Below, piece by piece: positions 26,806 to 34,786 of a DNA stretch of 64,000 bases. Position 1 is the first letter of the stretch, and every line of letters starts with the position of its first letter. Under the pieces are notes generated by a model. It worked only from the letters and a program-made list of their open reading frames with translations, did no database searches and was not told the origin of the DNA. The position numbers and the translations under genes are program-made. The DNA is from Comamonas granuli NBRC 101663. Lineage in GTDB: Bacteria > Pseudomonadota > Gammaproteobacteria > Burkholderiales > Burkholderiaceae_C. Location of the stretch: the NCBI RefSeq assembly GCF_000739995.1, contig NZ_BBJX01000012.1, positions 27,034 to 91,033 of the forward strand, written 5' to 3'.

Positions 26806-28713
26806 TCAGGGGTTGGGGCCCTGCGCTGCGATGCGGCCCAGCAGAGCGTTGCGTTTTTGCTCCAGGGCGCGGTAGTGCTCCAGGGCCTGGGGGTCCTGCG
26901 CCGCGCGCGCGATGAGCGCGCGCTGGCGCGCCTGGATGTCCTCGATCAGCATGCGGTCGAGCAGGCCGCGCAGCTCGCGCTGCAGTTCGGGCAGGTCGCC
27001 CTCGGTCTGGGCGTGGGCGCCGGTCATCACGTGCAGCGCCAGCGCCTCGCAGGGGTGCGTGCGCAGGCGCTCGCGCAGCACGGCCCAGGGCTGGGCGCCG
27101 TGGGCGTGGAACTGCTCCTCGATCCAGGCGAACAGCGGCCCGTGCGGCGCCTCCTGGGCGCACAGCACGGCGTGGTCCTCATGGTCCAGGTGCTCCAGGA
27201 AGTCCATGTGCGACAGCAGCAGGCGCGCCGCGTGGTCGATGCGTGCGCTGGGTAGGTTGCGCGGCAGGCGGGCCGGCGGGCTCCACACGGGGGCCGTGCG
27301 CGACCGCCCGGGCGGCCGGTGCGCGCCCGCCGGAGCGGCGCCGGCGCCGCGTGCGCCCGGGCCTGTGCGCGGCGCCGCGGGGGCCGGGCCCGGGGCGTGC
27401 GGCGTCTCGCGGGCATTGGCGCGCTGCCACAGGTCGAGCAGGTCGCGCGCGTCGAGCTGGGTCAGACCGGCGAGCTCGCCCAGCAACTGGCGCTTGAGTG
27501 CGCCGTCGGGCAGCAGGCTCCAGAGCGGGCGGGCGTGGCTGGCCATGAGTGCGCGCCCCTCGCCCGTGCCCAGGTCGCAGCCTTCGCTGGCGGCCTCCAC
27601 GAGGAAGCGGCTGAGCGGCAGCGCGTCGCCCACGTGGCGCGCGAAGGCGTCGGCGCCGAAGGCGCGGATGAAGCTGTCGGGGTCGTGCTCGGCGGGCAGG
27701 AACAGGAACTTGATGGCGCGCGTGTCGCTGGCGTAGGGCAGGGCGCCTTCGAGCGCCTTGCGCGCCGCGCGCCGGCCCGCGGCGTCGCCGTCGAAGCTGA
27801 AGACCACCTGGTCCGTGAAGCGGAACAGCTTGTGCACGTGCTCGGGCGTGCAGGCCGTGCCCAGCGTGGCCACGGCGTTGGGAAAGCCGAGCTGGGCCAG
27901 TGCCACCACGTCCATGTAGCCCTCGGTGACCAGCGCGTAGCCCTGCTCGCGGATGGCGGCGCGCGCCTCGTACAGGCCGTAGAGCTCGCGGCCCTTGTGA
28001 AAGACCGGGGTCTCGGGCGAGTTGAGGTACTTGGGCTTGTCGTCGCCCAGCACGCGCCCGCCAAAGCCTATGCACTCGCCCTTGACGTTGCGGATGGGGA
28101 ACATGATGCGGTCGCGAAAGCGGTCGTAGCGCTTGCCGTCGTCCTCGTTCACGATCACCAGCCCGGCCTCCTGCAGCAGGGGGCTGTCGTACTCCGGGAA
28201 CACGCTGGCGAGGCTGCGCCAGCCCTCCGGGGCATAGCCCAGGCCGTAGTGCTTGGCCACGGCGCCCGATACGCCGCGCCCCTGCAGGTAGGCGATGGCG
28301 CGCGGCCCGGCCTTGAGGTGCTTGCGGTAGGCTGCGGCGGCGGTCTCCAGCACCTCGCTGAGCGTGGCCTGCTTTTTGCGCGCGGCGGCGGCGCGCTCGC
28401 GCTCCAGCGGCGAAACCTCCTCCTGCGGCACCACCAGGCCCGCGGCCTGCGCCAGATCCTGCACCGCCTCGATGAAGCCCATGCCCGCGTGCTCCATGAG
28501 AAAGCCGATGGCGTTGCCGTTGCGGCCGCAGCCGAAGCAGTGGTAGAACTGCTTGGACGGGCTGACGCTGAACGAGGGCGACTTCTCGCCGTGGAAAGGG
28601 CACAGGCCCATGTAGTTGGCCCCGCCCTTCTTGAGCTGCACGTAGCGCCCGACGACCTCGACGACGTCGGTGCGCGCGAGCAGCTCCTGGATGAATGGCT
28701 GGGGGATGGACAC
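26806..28713 (-). CDS. dnaG: DNA primase DnaG
   Basis: Synthesises RNA primers at the replication fork. The 635 residues begin with the zinc-binding domain (Cys38, His41, Cys59, Cys62 in LCPFH and YHCFGC), continue to the catalytic TOPRIM core with EGYMDVVALAQLG and FSFDGDAAGRRAA, and end in a helicase-binding C-terminal domain after a Pro/Ala/Arg-rich linker (about 430-495), longer and more basic than usual. The GTG at 28713 (SIPQPFIQELLAR) gives the usual N-terminus; a TTG six codons upstream is also open. Immediately upstream of rpoD on the same strand, the conserved dnaG-rpoD pair; rpsU is not between or before them in this window. Confidence 0.96.
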   Translation of the reverse strand: MSIPQPFIQELLARTDVVEVVGRYVQLKKGGANYMGLCPFHGEKSPSFSVSPSKQFYHCFGCGRNGNAIGFLMEHAGMGFIEAVQDLAQAAGLVVPQEEVSPLERERAAAARKKQATLSEVLETAAAAYRKHLKAGPRAIAYLQGRGVSGAVAKHYGLGYAPEGWRSLASVFPEYDSPLLQEAGLVIVNEDDGKRYDRFRDRIMFPIRNVKGECIGFGGRVLGDDKPKYLNSPETPVFHKGRELYGLYEARAAIREQGYALVTEGYMDVVALAQLGFPNAVATLGTACTPEHVHKLFRFTDQVVFSFDGDAAGRRAARKALEGALPYASDTRAIKFLFLPAEHDPDSFIRAFGADAFARHVGDALPLSRFLVEAASEGCDLGTGEGRALMASHARPLWSLLPDGALKRQLLGELAGLTQLDARDLLDLWQRANARETPHAPGPAPAAPRTGPGARGAGAAPAGAHRPPGRSRTAPVWSPPARLPRNLPSARIDHAARLLLSHMDFLEHLDHEDHAVLCAQEAPHGPLFAWIEEQFHAHGAQPWAVLRERLRTHPCEALALHVMTGAHAQTEGDLPELQRELRGLLDRMLIEDIQARQRALIARAAQDPQALEHYRALEQKRNALLGRIAAQGPNP

Positions 28714-28829
28714 GCGGGTATTTTCGCCCAAGGGCGCGCGGGGGCGGGTTTTCAGGCTGGCGTCAGTCGTCTCTGTTGTAATGAAAAGTTCTGTTTTCCC
28801 CGCACCCGAAAAAGCCCGAGGAGCCCGCC

Positions 28830-30476
28830 GTGACCAGCATTTTTGACCAGCACCTGCCCCGCACCGAAGCCAACCATGCGCCGCTCTCGCCGCTGGCGTT
28901 CATCGAGCGCACAGCCGAGGTCTACCCCGAGCGCCTGGCCATCGTGCACGGCAGCCTGCGCCAGACCTGGGCCCAGACCTACGCGCGCTGCCGCCGGCTC
29001 GCCAGCGCCCTGCAGCGCGCCGGCATAGGCAAGAACGACACCGTGGCCGTGATGCTGCCCAACACCCCACCCATGGTGGAGGCGCATTTCGGCGTGCCCA
29101 TGGCCGGTGCCGTGCTCAATGCGCTGAACACGCGCCTGGACCCCGAGGCCATCGCCTTCATGCTCGACCATGGCGAGGCCAAGGCCGTGATCGTGGACCC
29201 GGAGTTCGCGCCCACCATGGCCAAGGCGCTGGCGCTGCGCCAGTCGCAGGCGCCGCTGCTGCTCATCGACGTGGAGGACGCCGTCTACGGCCCGGCCGCG
29301 CAGCGCCTGGGCACGCAGACCTACGAGGACTTCCTGGCCCAGGGCGATGCGCAGTTCGCCTGGGAGCTGCCGGGCGACGAGTGGGACGCCATCGCGCTCA
29401 ACTACACCTCAGGCACCACGGGCAACCCCAAGGGCGTGGTCTACCACCACCGCGGCGCCTACACCAACGCCATCAGCAACGTGCTGGAATGGGACATGCC
29501 CAAGCACGCCGTGTACCTGTGGACGCTGCCCATGTTCCACTGCAACGGCTGGTGCTTTCCCTGGACGGTGGCGGCGCGCGCGGGCGTCAACGTGTGCCTG
29601 CGCCGCGTGGAGGCGCAGGCCATCTTCGATGCCATCCGCCAGCACGGCGTCACGCACTACTGCGGCGCGCCCATCGTGCACGGCCTGCTGGTCAACGCCC
29701 CGGCCGCGCTGAAGGAGGGCGTGCCCGCCGGCGTCAAGGCCATGGTGGCGGGGGCGGCGCCGCCGGCCTCGATGATCGAGGGCATGGAGAAGATGGGCTT
29801 TGACCTGACCCATGTGTACGGCCTGACCGAGGTCTACGGCCCGGCCACCGTGTGCGCCCAGCACGAGGCGTGGAACGCGCTCGACATCGGCGAGCGCGCG
29901 CGCCTGAACGCGCGCCAGGGCGTGCGCTACCACCTGCAGCGCGCGGCGCGCGTGCTCGACCCCGAGACGATGCAGCCCGTGCCCTGGGACGGCGAGACCA
30001 TGGGCGAGATCATGTTCCAGGGCAACATCGCCATGAAGGGCTACCTCAAGAACCCCAAGGCCACCGAAGAGGCCTTCCGCGGCGGCTGGTTCCACAGCGG
30101 CGACCTGGCGGTGCAGTACCCCGACGGCTACATCAAGATCAAGGACCGCAGCAAGGACATCATCATCTCGGGCGGCGAGAACATCTCGTCCATCGAGGTC
30201 GAGGACGTGCTCTACCGCCACCCCGACGTGCTCGCCGCCGCCGTGGTCGCCAAGCCCGACGCCAAGTGGGGCGAGACGCCCTGTGCCTTCGTCGAGCTCA
30301 AGGCCGGTGCCCAGACCACGCCCGAGGACATCGTGGCGCACTGCAGGAAGCACCTGGCCGGCTTCAAGGTGCCGCGCGCCGTGGTCTTTGGCGAACTGCC
30401 CAAGACCAGCACCGGCAAGATCCAGAAGTTCGAGCTGCGCAAGCAGGCCGGCTCGGCCGCGGCCATCGACGTCTGA
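28830..30476 (+). CDS. Acyl-CoA synthetase (AMP-forming, AlkK-like medium/long-chain type)
   Basis: Activates a carboxylic acid to its CoA thioester through an acyl-AMP intermediate. The 548 residues contain the P-loop-like YTSGTTGNPKGV (192-203), the PMFHCNGWCFPW stretch typical of the AlkK/medium-chain branch, GLTEVYGPATVC (A5 motif), the GWFHSGDLAVQYPDGYIKIKDR hinge region and the final catalytic lysine in TSTGKIQKFELR. Start GTG at 28830 with GAGGAG about 8 bases upstream. Alone on the plus strand, divergent from dnaG and convergent with the NSS transporter. The chain length cannot be set from sequence; dimethylsulfoniopropionate-CoA ligases (DmdB) are close relatives. Confidence 0.9.
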   Translation: MTSIFDQHLPRTEANHAPLSPLAFIERTAEVYPERLAIVHGSLRQTWAQTYARCRRLASALQRAGIGKNDTVAVMLPNTPPMVEAHFGVPMAGAVLNALNTRLDPEAIAFMLDHGEAKAVIVDPEFAPTMAKALALRQSQAPLLLIDVEDAVYGPAAQRLGTQTYEDFLAQGDAQFAWELPGDEWDAIALNYTSGTTGNPKGVVYHHRGAYTNAISNVLEWDMPKHAVYLWTLPMFHCNGWCFPWTVAARAGVNVCLRRVEAQAIFDAIRQHGVTHYCGAPIVHGLLVNAPAALKEGVPAGVKAMVAGAAPPASMIEGMEKMGFDLTHVYGLTEVYGPATVCAQHEAWNALDIGERARLNARQGVRYHLQRAARVLDPETMQPVPWDGETMGEIMFQGNIAMKGYLKNPKATEEAFRGGWFHSGDLAVQYPDGYIKIKDRSKDIIISGGENISSIEVEDVLYRHPDVLAAAVVAKPDAKWGETPCAFVELKAGAQTTPEDIVAHCRKHLAGFKVPRAVVFGELPKTSTGKIQKFELRKQAGSAAAIDV

Positions 30477-30477
30477 A

Positions 30478-30544
30478 TGCTATTGAATCAGTAGCTGCTG
30501 GCGCTTTTTGGATAAGCGCTGCAGCCCGATTTCATCCAAAAACG
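30478..30544 (+). repeat. Dispersed two-hairpin repeat, copy 8 (convergent gap, runs into NSS transporter 3' end)
   Basis: GCTATTGAATCAGTAGC (first hairpin), GCTGCTGGCGCTTTTTGGATAAGCGCTGCAGC in pieces (second hairpin, near-perfect 12-bp arms), then GATTTCATCCAAAAACGCC. The tail includes the stop codon (30532-30534) and last codons of the transporter gene on the other strand. Confidence 0.75.
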
Positions 30545-31929
30545 CCGAGCCCGCCCAGCATCACCAGCAGGATGAGCGGCGGCGTGACCCAGCGCAGCAG
30601 CCAGGCGATGGGGCCGGCCAGGCGGGCATGGGAGGGCGGGCCCTCCCCGCGCAGGGCCGCGCGCAGGGCCTGCGCGCCCCAGGCCCAGCCCACGAACAGC
30701 GCGATGCCGATGCCGCCCGCGGGCAGCAGCAGGTTGGACGAGAGGAAGTCCGCCCAGTCGAACAGCGAGCGCCCGCCGGGTTTGAAATGCGCCAGCGTGC
30801 TCTGGCTGAGCGCGCAGCCCGCGCCCGGCACCACGAGGGCGAGCAGCGTGAGCAGCGTGGCCCGCGCGCGCGACAGGCCCCAGCGCTCGTGCAGCGTGGC
30901 CACCGGCACCTCCATGAGCGAGAGCATGGCGCCCGTGGCGGCGATGGCCGTGAGCACGAAGAACGCCGCCATCAGCACCTGGCCCGCCGGCATCTGCGCG
31001 AACACCGCCGGGATGGTGATGAACACCAGCGAAGGCCCGGCCGATGGCGCAAAGCCGAAGCTGAACACCGCCGGGAAAATGGCCATGCCCGCCAGCAGCG
31101 ACACGCACAGGTCGGCCGCCATGACGCGCGCGGCCGTGGCCGGGATGTTCTGCTGCGCGCCGAAATAGCTGCCGTAGGTCAGCATGGTGCCCATGCCGAT
31201 GGACAGCTTGAAGAACGCCAGCCCCATGGCCGTGAGCACCACGGGCGCGCTGATCTTGTGCCACTCGGGCAGGAACAGAAAGGCCAGCGCCTGCGCCGCG
31301 CCGGGCAGCGTCAGGCTGTAGGCGCACAGCAGCAGCAGGAGCAGGAACAGCAGCGGCATGAGCTTCTTGGTCAGCGCCTCGATGCCTTTGGCCACGCCCA
31401 GGAGCAGGATGGCGCCGATGAAGCCCAGCACGCCCCATTGCCACAGCAGCGCGGACACGGGGTCGCCGATCAGCGCCTCGAAGGCCGCCTGCGTCACCGC
31501 CGGGTCGCTGCTGAGCAGTTGCCCGCCCAGCGCCTTGGCCACGTAGGCGAACACCCAGGCCACCACCTCGGAGTAGAACGACAGGATCAGAAAGGCCGCC
31601 AGCATGCCCGCCACGCCCAGCAGCCACCAGGGCTGGCCCGCGGGTGCGAGCTGGCGCAGCGCCGTGATGGGGTTGGCGCGCGCCTGGCGGCCGATGCTGA
31701 TCTCGGCCACCATCAGCGGCAGGCCGATGAGCAGCGTGGCCAGCAGGTACACGAGCAGAAAGCCCGCGCCGCCGTTGGCGCCGGTGAGTGAGGGGAACTT
31801 CCAGATATTGCCCAGGCCCACGGCGGAGCCCAGGGTGGCGGCGAGCACGCCGAAACCGGAGGTGAAACTGCCGCGCGCGGTAGCGGCGACGGGGGCGTGC
31901 GAACGCCCGGCAGAGCGGGGTGTGCTCAT
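30532..31929 (-). CDS. Neurotransmitter:sodium symporter (NSS/SNF) family transporter
   Basis: Na+-coupled amino-acid or amine importer of the LeuT fold. The 465 residues hold about 12 hydrophobic helices; the first carries GSAVGLGNIWKFP (about 34-46), the Na+/substrate-binding signature, followed by GGAGFLLVYLLATLLIGLP. SVALIMPLA-type variations cannot be used to name a substrate; tryptophan/tyrosine transporters of the TnaT/Tyt1 type are relatives. The stop codon lies in the tail of a dispersed repeat, and a second copy lies directly against the start codon, so no ribosome site of the usual kind is visible before the ATG at 31929. Confidence 0.88.
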   Translation of the reverse strand: MSTPRSAGRSHAPVAATARGSFTSGFGVLAATLGSAVGLGNIWKFPSLTGANGGAGFLLVYLLATLLIGLPLMVAEISIGRQARANPITALRQLAPAGQPWWLLGVAGMLAAFLILSFYSEVVAWVFAYVAKALGGQLLSSDPAVTQAAFEALIGDPVSALLWQWGVLGFIGAILLLGVAKGIEALTKKLMPLLFLLLLLLCAYSLTLPGAAQALAFLFLPEWHKISAPVVLTAMGLAFFKLSIGMGTMLTYGSYFGAQQNIPATAARVMAADLCVSLLAGMAIFPAVFSFGFAPSAGPSLVFITIPAVFAQMPAGQVLMAAFFVLTAIAATGAMLSLMEVPVATLHERWGLSRARATLLTLLALVVPGAGCALSQSTLAHFKPGGRSLFDWADFLSSNLLLPAGGIGIALFVGWAWGAQALRAALRGEGPPSHARLAGPIAWLLRWVTPPLILLVMLGGLGVFG

Positions 31930-31984
31930 GATTTGATAGCTGCTTGCGCAGGTCGGTAGTGCGCGAACGGCCTATTTTGCCCCA
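31929..31984 (+). repeat. Dispersed two-hairpin repeat, copy 9 (abuts NSS transporter start)
   Basis: TTTGATAGCTGCTTGCGCAG, then TAGTGCGCGAACGGCC and TATTTTGCCCC. The order of blocks is that of the family, with the first hairpin half lost. It lies between the transporter start codon and the 3' end of phoD. Confidence 0.5.
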
Positions 31985-32002
31985 AAGATCGTGAGCCGGC
32001 TC

Positions 32003-33541
32003 TCAGGCGCGCTGCGGCCCGGCGCGGCCGTCCTCGACCACGAAGCGCGCCAGCACCTGGGCGCCGCTGTCGGCGCGCAGCGGGTCGTCCACGGCGTGCA
32101 GCGTGGTCGTCCAGAGCCGGGGCGTGAGCTCCGCCAGGGCCCAGCCGCGCTCGGCGCAGCGCGCCAGCAGCACATGCGGGTTGTGGCGCGCGATGGCGTC
32201 CAGCCGCTCCTGCGTGGTGCCCGCGCGCGAGCTGATCGAGGTGCCGCAGAACTCGCTGGCCAGCACGGGCGAGGCGGGGTCGCCGGGGTCGGCGTGCACG
32301 CGGCAGACATAGTTCTGGTGGATGTCGCCGCCCAGCAGCACGGTGTTGCGCTGCGGGTGGCGCTCCAGGGCCTGCAGCAGGCGCACGCGGGCGCCGGGGT
32401 AGCCGTCCCAGGTGTCGGTGCTGCGCAGGCCCGAGGGGTAGTGGCGCGGGGCAAACAGCGTCTGCTGCGCGAGCACGCTCCAGCACGGCGCCTGCCGGGC
32501 GAGCTGGCGCGCCAGCCACTGCTCCTGCGCCGCGCCCAGCAGCGTGCGCTCTGGCTCGTGCCAGGCAGGGCAGGCGTGCGGGTGCACGCTGGCCGCGCCG
32601 CTGCTGCCCGGGGCGCGGCAGGCCTGCCAGTCGCGGTACTGGCGCGTGTCCAGCAGGTGGATGCGCGCCAGCCGCCCCCAGTCCAGGCTGCGGTAGAGCC
32701 CCAGCGCCTGCCCGCCCTGCGCCCGGCGCGCCGCGCGCAGCGGCATGTTCTCGCCAAAGGCCTGCCAGGCCGCCAGGCGCTGCTCCAGGAAGGCCAGCGG
32801 GTCGGCCTCGCGCCCCAGCGTGCCGGCCCAGTCGTTCTGCACCTCGTGGTCGTCCCAGGTCACGCTCCAGGGGCAGGCGGCGTGCGCCTCCTGCAGTTGC
32901 GGGTCGCTCTTGTGCAGGGCGTAGCGGTCGCGGTAGTCCTGCAGGGTGCGGGCATGGCGCAGGCCGTGCACGCGCGCCAGGCCCGTGGTGTCGCGCGGGC
33001 TGGCGTATTCGTAGATGTAGTCGCCCAGGAAGAGCACCAGGTCGGGCGCCTGCGCCGCCACATGGCCCCAGGCGGCGTAGTGGCCGTGCTCCCAGCGCTG
33101 GCAGGAGGCAAAGGCCAGGCGCAGGCGCGCGGGCAGGGCGCCGGGGGCGGGTGCGGTGCGCGTGCGGCCGGTGCGGCTCACGGCGTCGCCGCAGCGGAAG
33201 CGGTAGTGGTACCAGCGCCCCGGCGCCAGCCCCTGCAGCTCCACGTGCACGCTGTAGCCCCAGGCGGGCAGGGCCAGGGCCTGGCCGCGCTGCACCGGGC
33301 GGCGAAAGTGCGCGTCCTCCGCCAGCTCCCAGTGCACGGTGAGGGCGGCGGGCGGCGCATCGGCGCCGGGCACCAGGCGCGTCCACAGCACCACGCCGTC
33401 GGGCGTGGGGTCGCCGCTGGCCACGCCCAGGGTGAAGGGGTCGTCGCGCAGCGGCGGCGTGCGCCCCCAGCCGCTGTGCGGCCAGGGCGTGGCGGCGGCC
33501 AGCGCAGCGCGCAGCAGCCATTGGCGGCGAAGAGAGTCCAT
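32003..33541 (-). CDS. Alkaline phosphatase D family protein (PhoD-like, Tat-exported)
   Basis: Secreted metallo-phosphatase or phosphodiesterase of the PhoD family, acting on phosphate esters outside the cytoplasm. The 512-residue product starts MDSLRRQWLLRAALAA, a twin-arginine export signal, as PhoD enzymes normally have. Domain hallmarks follow: FTLGVASGDPTPDGVVLWTRL (N-terminal domain), LRLAFASCQRWEHG, FLGDYIYEY (metal-binding Asp), SVTWDDHEVQNDW (Asp-Asp-His) and LLGGDIHQNYVC (metal His). All metal ligands seem intact. The ATG at 33541 is preferred to one ten codons earlier because it places the RR motif at the usual position. Divergent from the solute-binding protein gene with 90 bases between. 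Confidence 0.92.
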   Translation of the reverse strand: MDSLRRQWLLRAALAAATPWPHSGWGRTPPLRDDPFTLGVASGDPTPDGVVLWTRLVPGADAPPAALTVHWELAEDAHFRRPVQRGQALALPAWGYSVHVELQGLAPGRWYHYRFRCGDAVSRTGRTRTAPAPGALPARLRLAFASCQRWEHGHYAAWGHVAAQAPDLVLFLGDYIYEYASPRDTTGLARVHGLRHARTLQDYRDRYALHKSDPQLQEAHAACPWSVTWDDHEVQNDWAGTLGREADPLAFLEQRLAAWQAFGENMPLRAARRAQGGQALGLYRSLDWGRLARIHLLDTRQYRDWQACRAPGSSGAASVHPHACPAWHEPERTLLGAAQEQWLARQLARQAPCWSVLAQQTLFAPRHYPSGLRSTDTWDGYPGARVRLLQALERHPQRNTVLLGGDIHQNYVCRVHADPGDPASPVLASEFCGTSISSRAGTTQERLDAIARHNPHVLLARCAERGWALAELTPRLWTTTLHAVDDPLRADSGAQVLARFVVEDGRAGPQRA

Positions 33542-33631
33542 CGGAGTGCAGGGCGTGAGTGCAAACGCCATTGTGGGCCCAGGGGCGGCGTGCGATCATG
33601 GCTCCCGTCGGCAGAACAGGATGGAGGCGCG

Positions 33632-34786
33632 ATGGCACGGTCAGGGGGGGCGGGGGAACAAGGGGTGGAAAAAAAGAGCACAGGATCGGAGGGCGCCGCC
33701 CCGGAGGAGGGCGCGGCAGACGCGCCCGGGCAGCGCCGCAGGGGCATGGTGCGCCGGCGCATGCTGCTGGCCGGAGCCGCGCAGGCCCTGCTGCTGCCGG
33801 GCGGCGTGGCCTGGGCGGCCAAGCCCGTGCTGCGCGTGCTCGCCTGGCCCGGCTACGCCGATGCCGACGCCGTCAAGGCCTTCGAGGCGCGCCATGGCGT
33901 GCAGGTGGAGCTCACCGTCGTCGGCTCCGACGACGTGCTGCGCGCGCGCCTGGCGGACGAGCGCGGCGGCGGCTACGACGTGGTGGCCGCCAACACCGTG
34001 GAGCTGGCGGCCCTGCGGGCGCAGGGCGCGCTGGCGGCGCTCACGCCCGCGGACATTCCCCAGATGGCGCGCCAGTTGCCGCGTTTTCGCAGCCCCATCC
34101 CCGGCATCGTCCATGACGGGCAGGTCTACGCCGTGCCCTACACCTACTCCGAGATGGGCCTGATCTACGACCGGCGGCAGGTCCCCACGGCGCCCTCGTC
34201 GCTCGCGGCGCTGTGGGACGCGCGCTGGCAGGGCAAGGTGCTGGCCTTCGACGGCAGCAGCCACGGTTTTTCGCTGGCCGCCATGGCGCAGGGCCTGCCC
34301 CCGTTCCAGATCGCCGGCGGGCAGTTCGCCGCGCTGGCGCGCCGCCTGGTCGCTTTGCGGCGCAACCTGCTGTCGTTCTACGCGCTGCCCGAGGAGGCGG
34401 TGGAGCTGTTTCGCCGCCACCAGGTCGCCGTGATGCATGCCAACTACGGCCAGCAGCAGCTCAAGCTGCTGCGCGATGCCGGGCTCGATGTGGGCTACGT
34501 GGTGCCGCGCGAGGGTGCGCTGGCCTGGCTGGACTGCTGGGCCATTTTGCGCCGCTCGCCGCAGCAGGCGCTGGCAGCGCGCTGGATAGACCACCTGCTC
34601 GAGCCCGCCGCCAGCCGCGAGTTCACGCGCCGCCAGGGTCTGGCCAATACGCTGGAAGAGCCCACGGCGCTGGATGCGGCCCATCTGCTGGGGCCGCTGG
34701 CCTGGCTGGAGCCCGTCGAGGACGGCGCGCGGCGCGAGCGCCTGTGGCGGCGCATCATCGCCGGTGACCGGCTGGAGACCTTCTGA
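33632..34786 (+). CDS. Periplasmic polyamine-type solute-binding protein (PotD/NspS-like)
   Basis: Type 2 periplasmic binding protein related to the spermidine/putrescine binder PotD. From the ATG at 33632 (GGAGG 4 bases upstream) there is a 38-residue low-complexity lead, then RRRMLLAGAAQALLLPGGVAWA, a Tat- or Sec-like signal cleaved after residue 62. A later ATG at 33746 would give a more standard signal peptide. Mature part opens VLRVLAWPGYADADAVKAFE and contains YDVVAANTVELAAL, YAVPYTYSEMGLIYDRR and DGSSHGFSLAAMA, following the PotD plan. No ABC permease or ATPase gene lies nearby; the next gene, starting at the very next base after the stop, is a membrane diguanylate cyclase, so this is likely a sensor subunit and not a transport one. 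Confidence 0.82.
   Translation: MARSGGAGEQGVEKKSTGSEGAAPEEGAADAPGQRRRGMVRRRMLLAGAAQALLLPGGVAWAAKPVLRVLAWPGYADADAVKAFEARHGVQVELTVVGSDDVLRARLADERGGGYDVVAANTVELAALRAQGALAALTPADIPQMARQLPRFRSPIPGIVHDGQVYAVPYTYSEMGLIYDRRQVPTAPSSLAALWDARWQGKVLAFDGSSHGFSLAAMAQGLPPFQIAGGQFAALARRLVALRRNLLSFYALPEEAVELFRRHQVAVMHANYGQQQLKLLRDAGLDVGYVVPREGALAWLDCWAILRRSPQQALAARWIDHLLEPAASREFTRRQGLANTLEEPTALDAAHLLGPLAWLEPVEDGARRERLWRRIIAGDRLETF

Noticed and set aside
31991..33631. Upstream extension of the solute-binding-protein frame across phoD
   Set aside because: It is antisense to phoD; a GGAGG site and the signal peptide place the start at 33632 or 33746.
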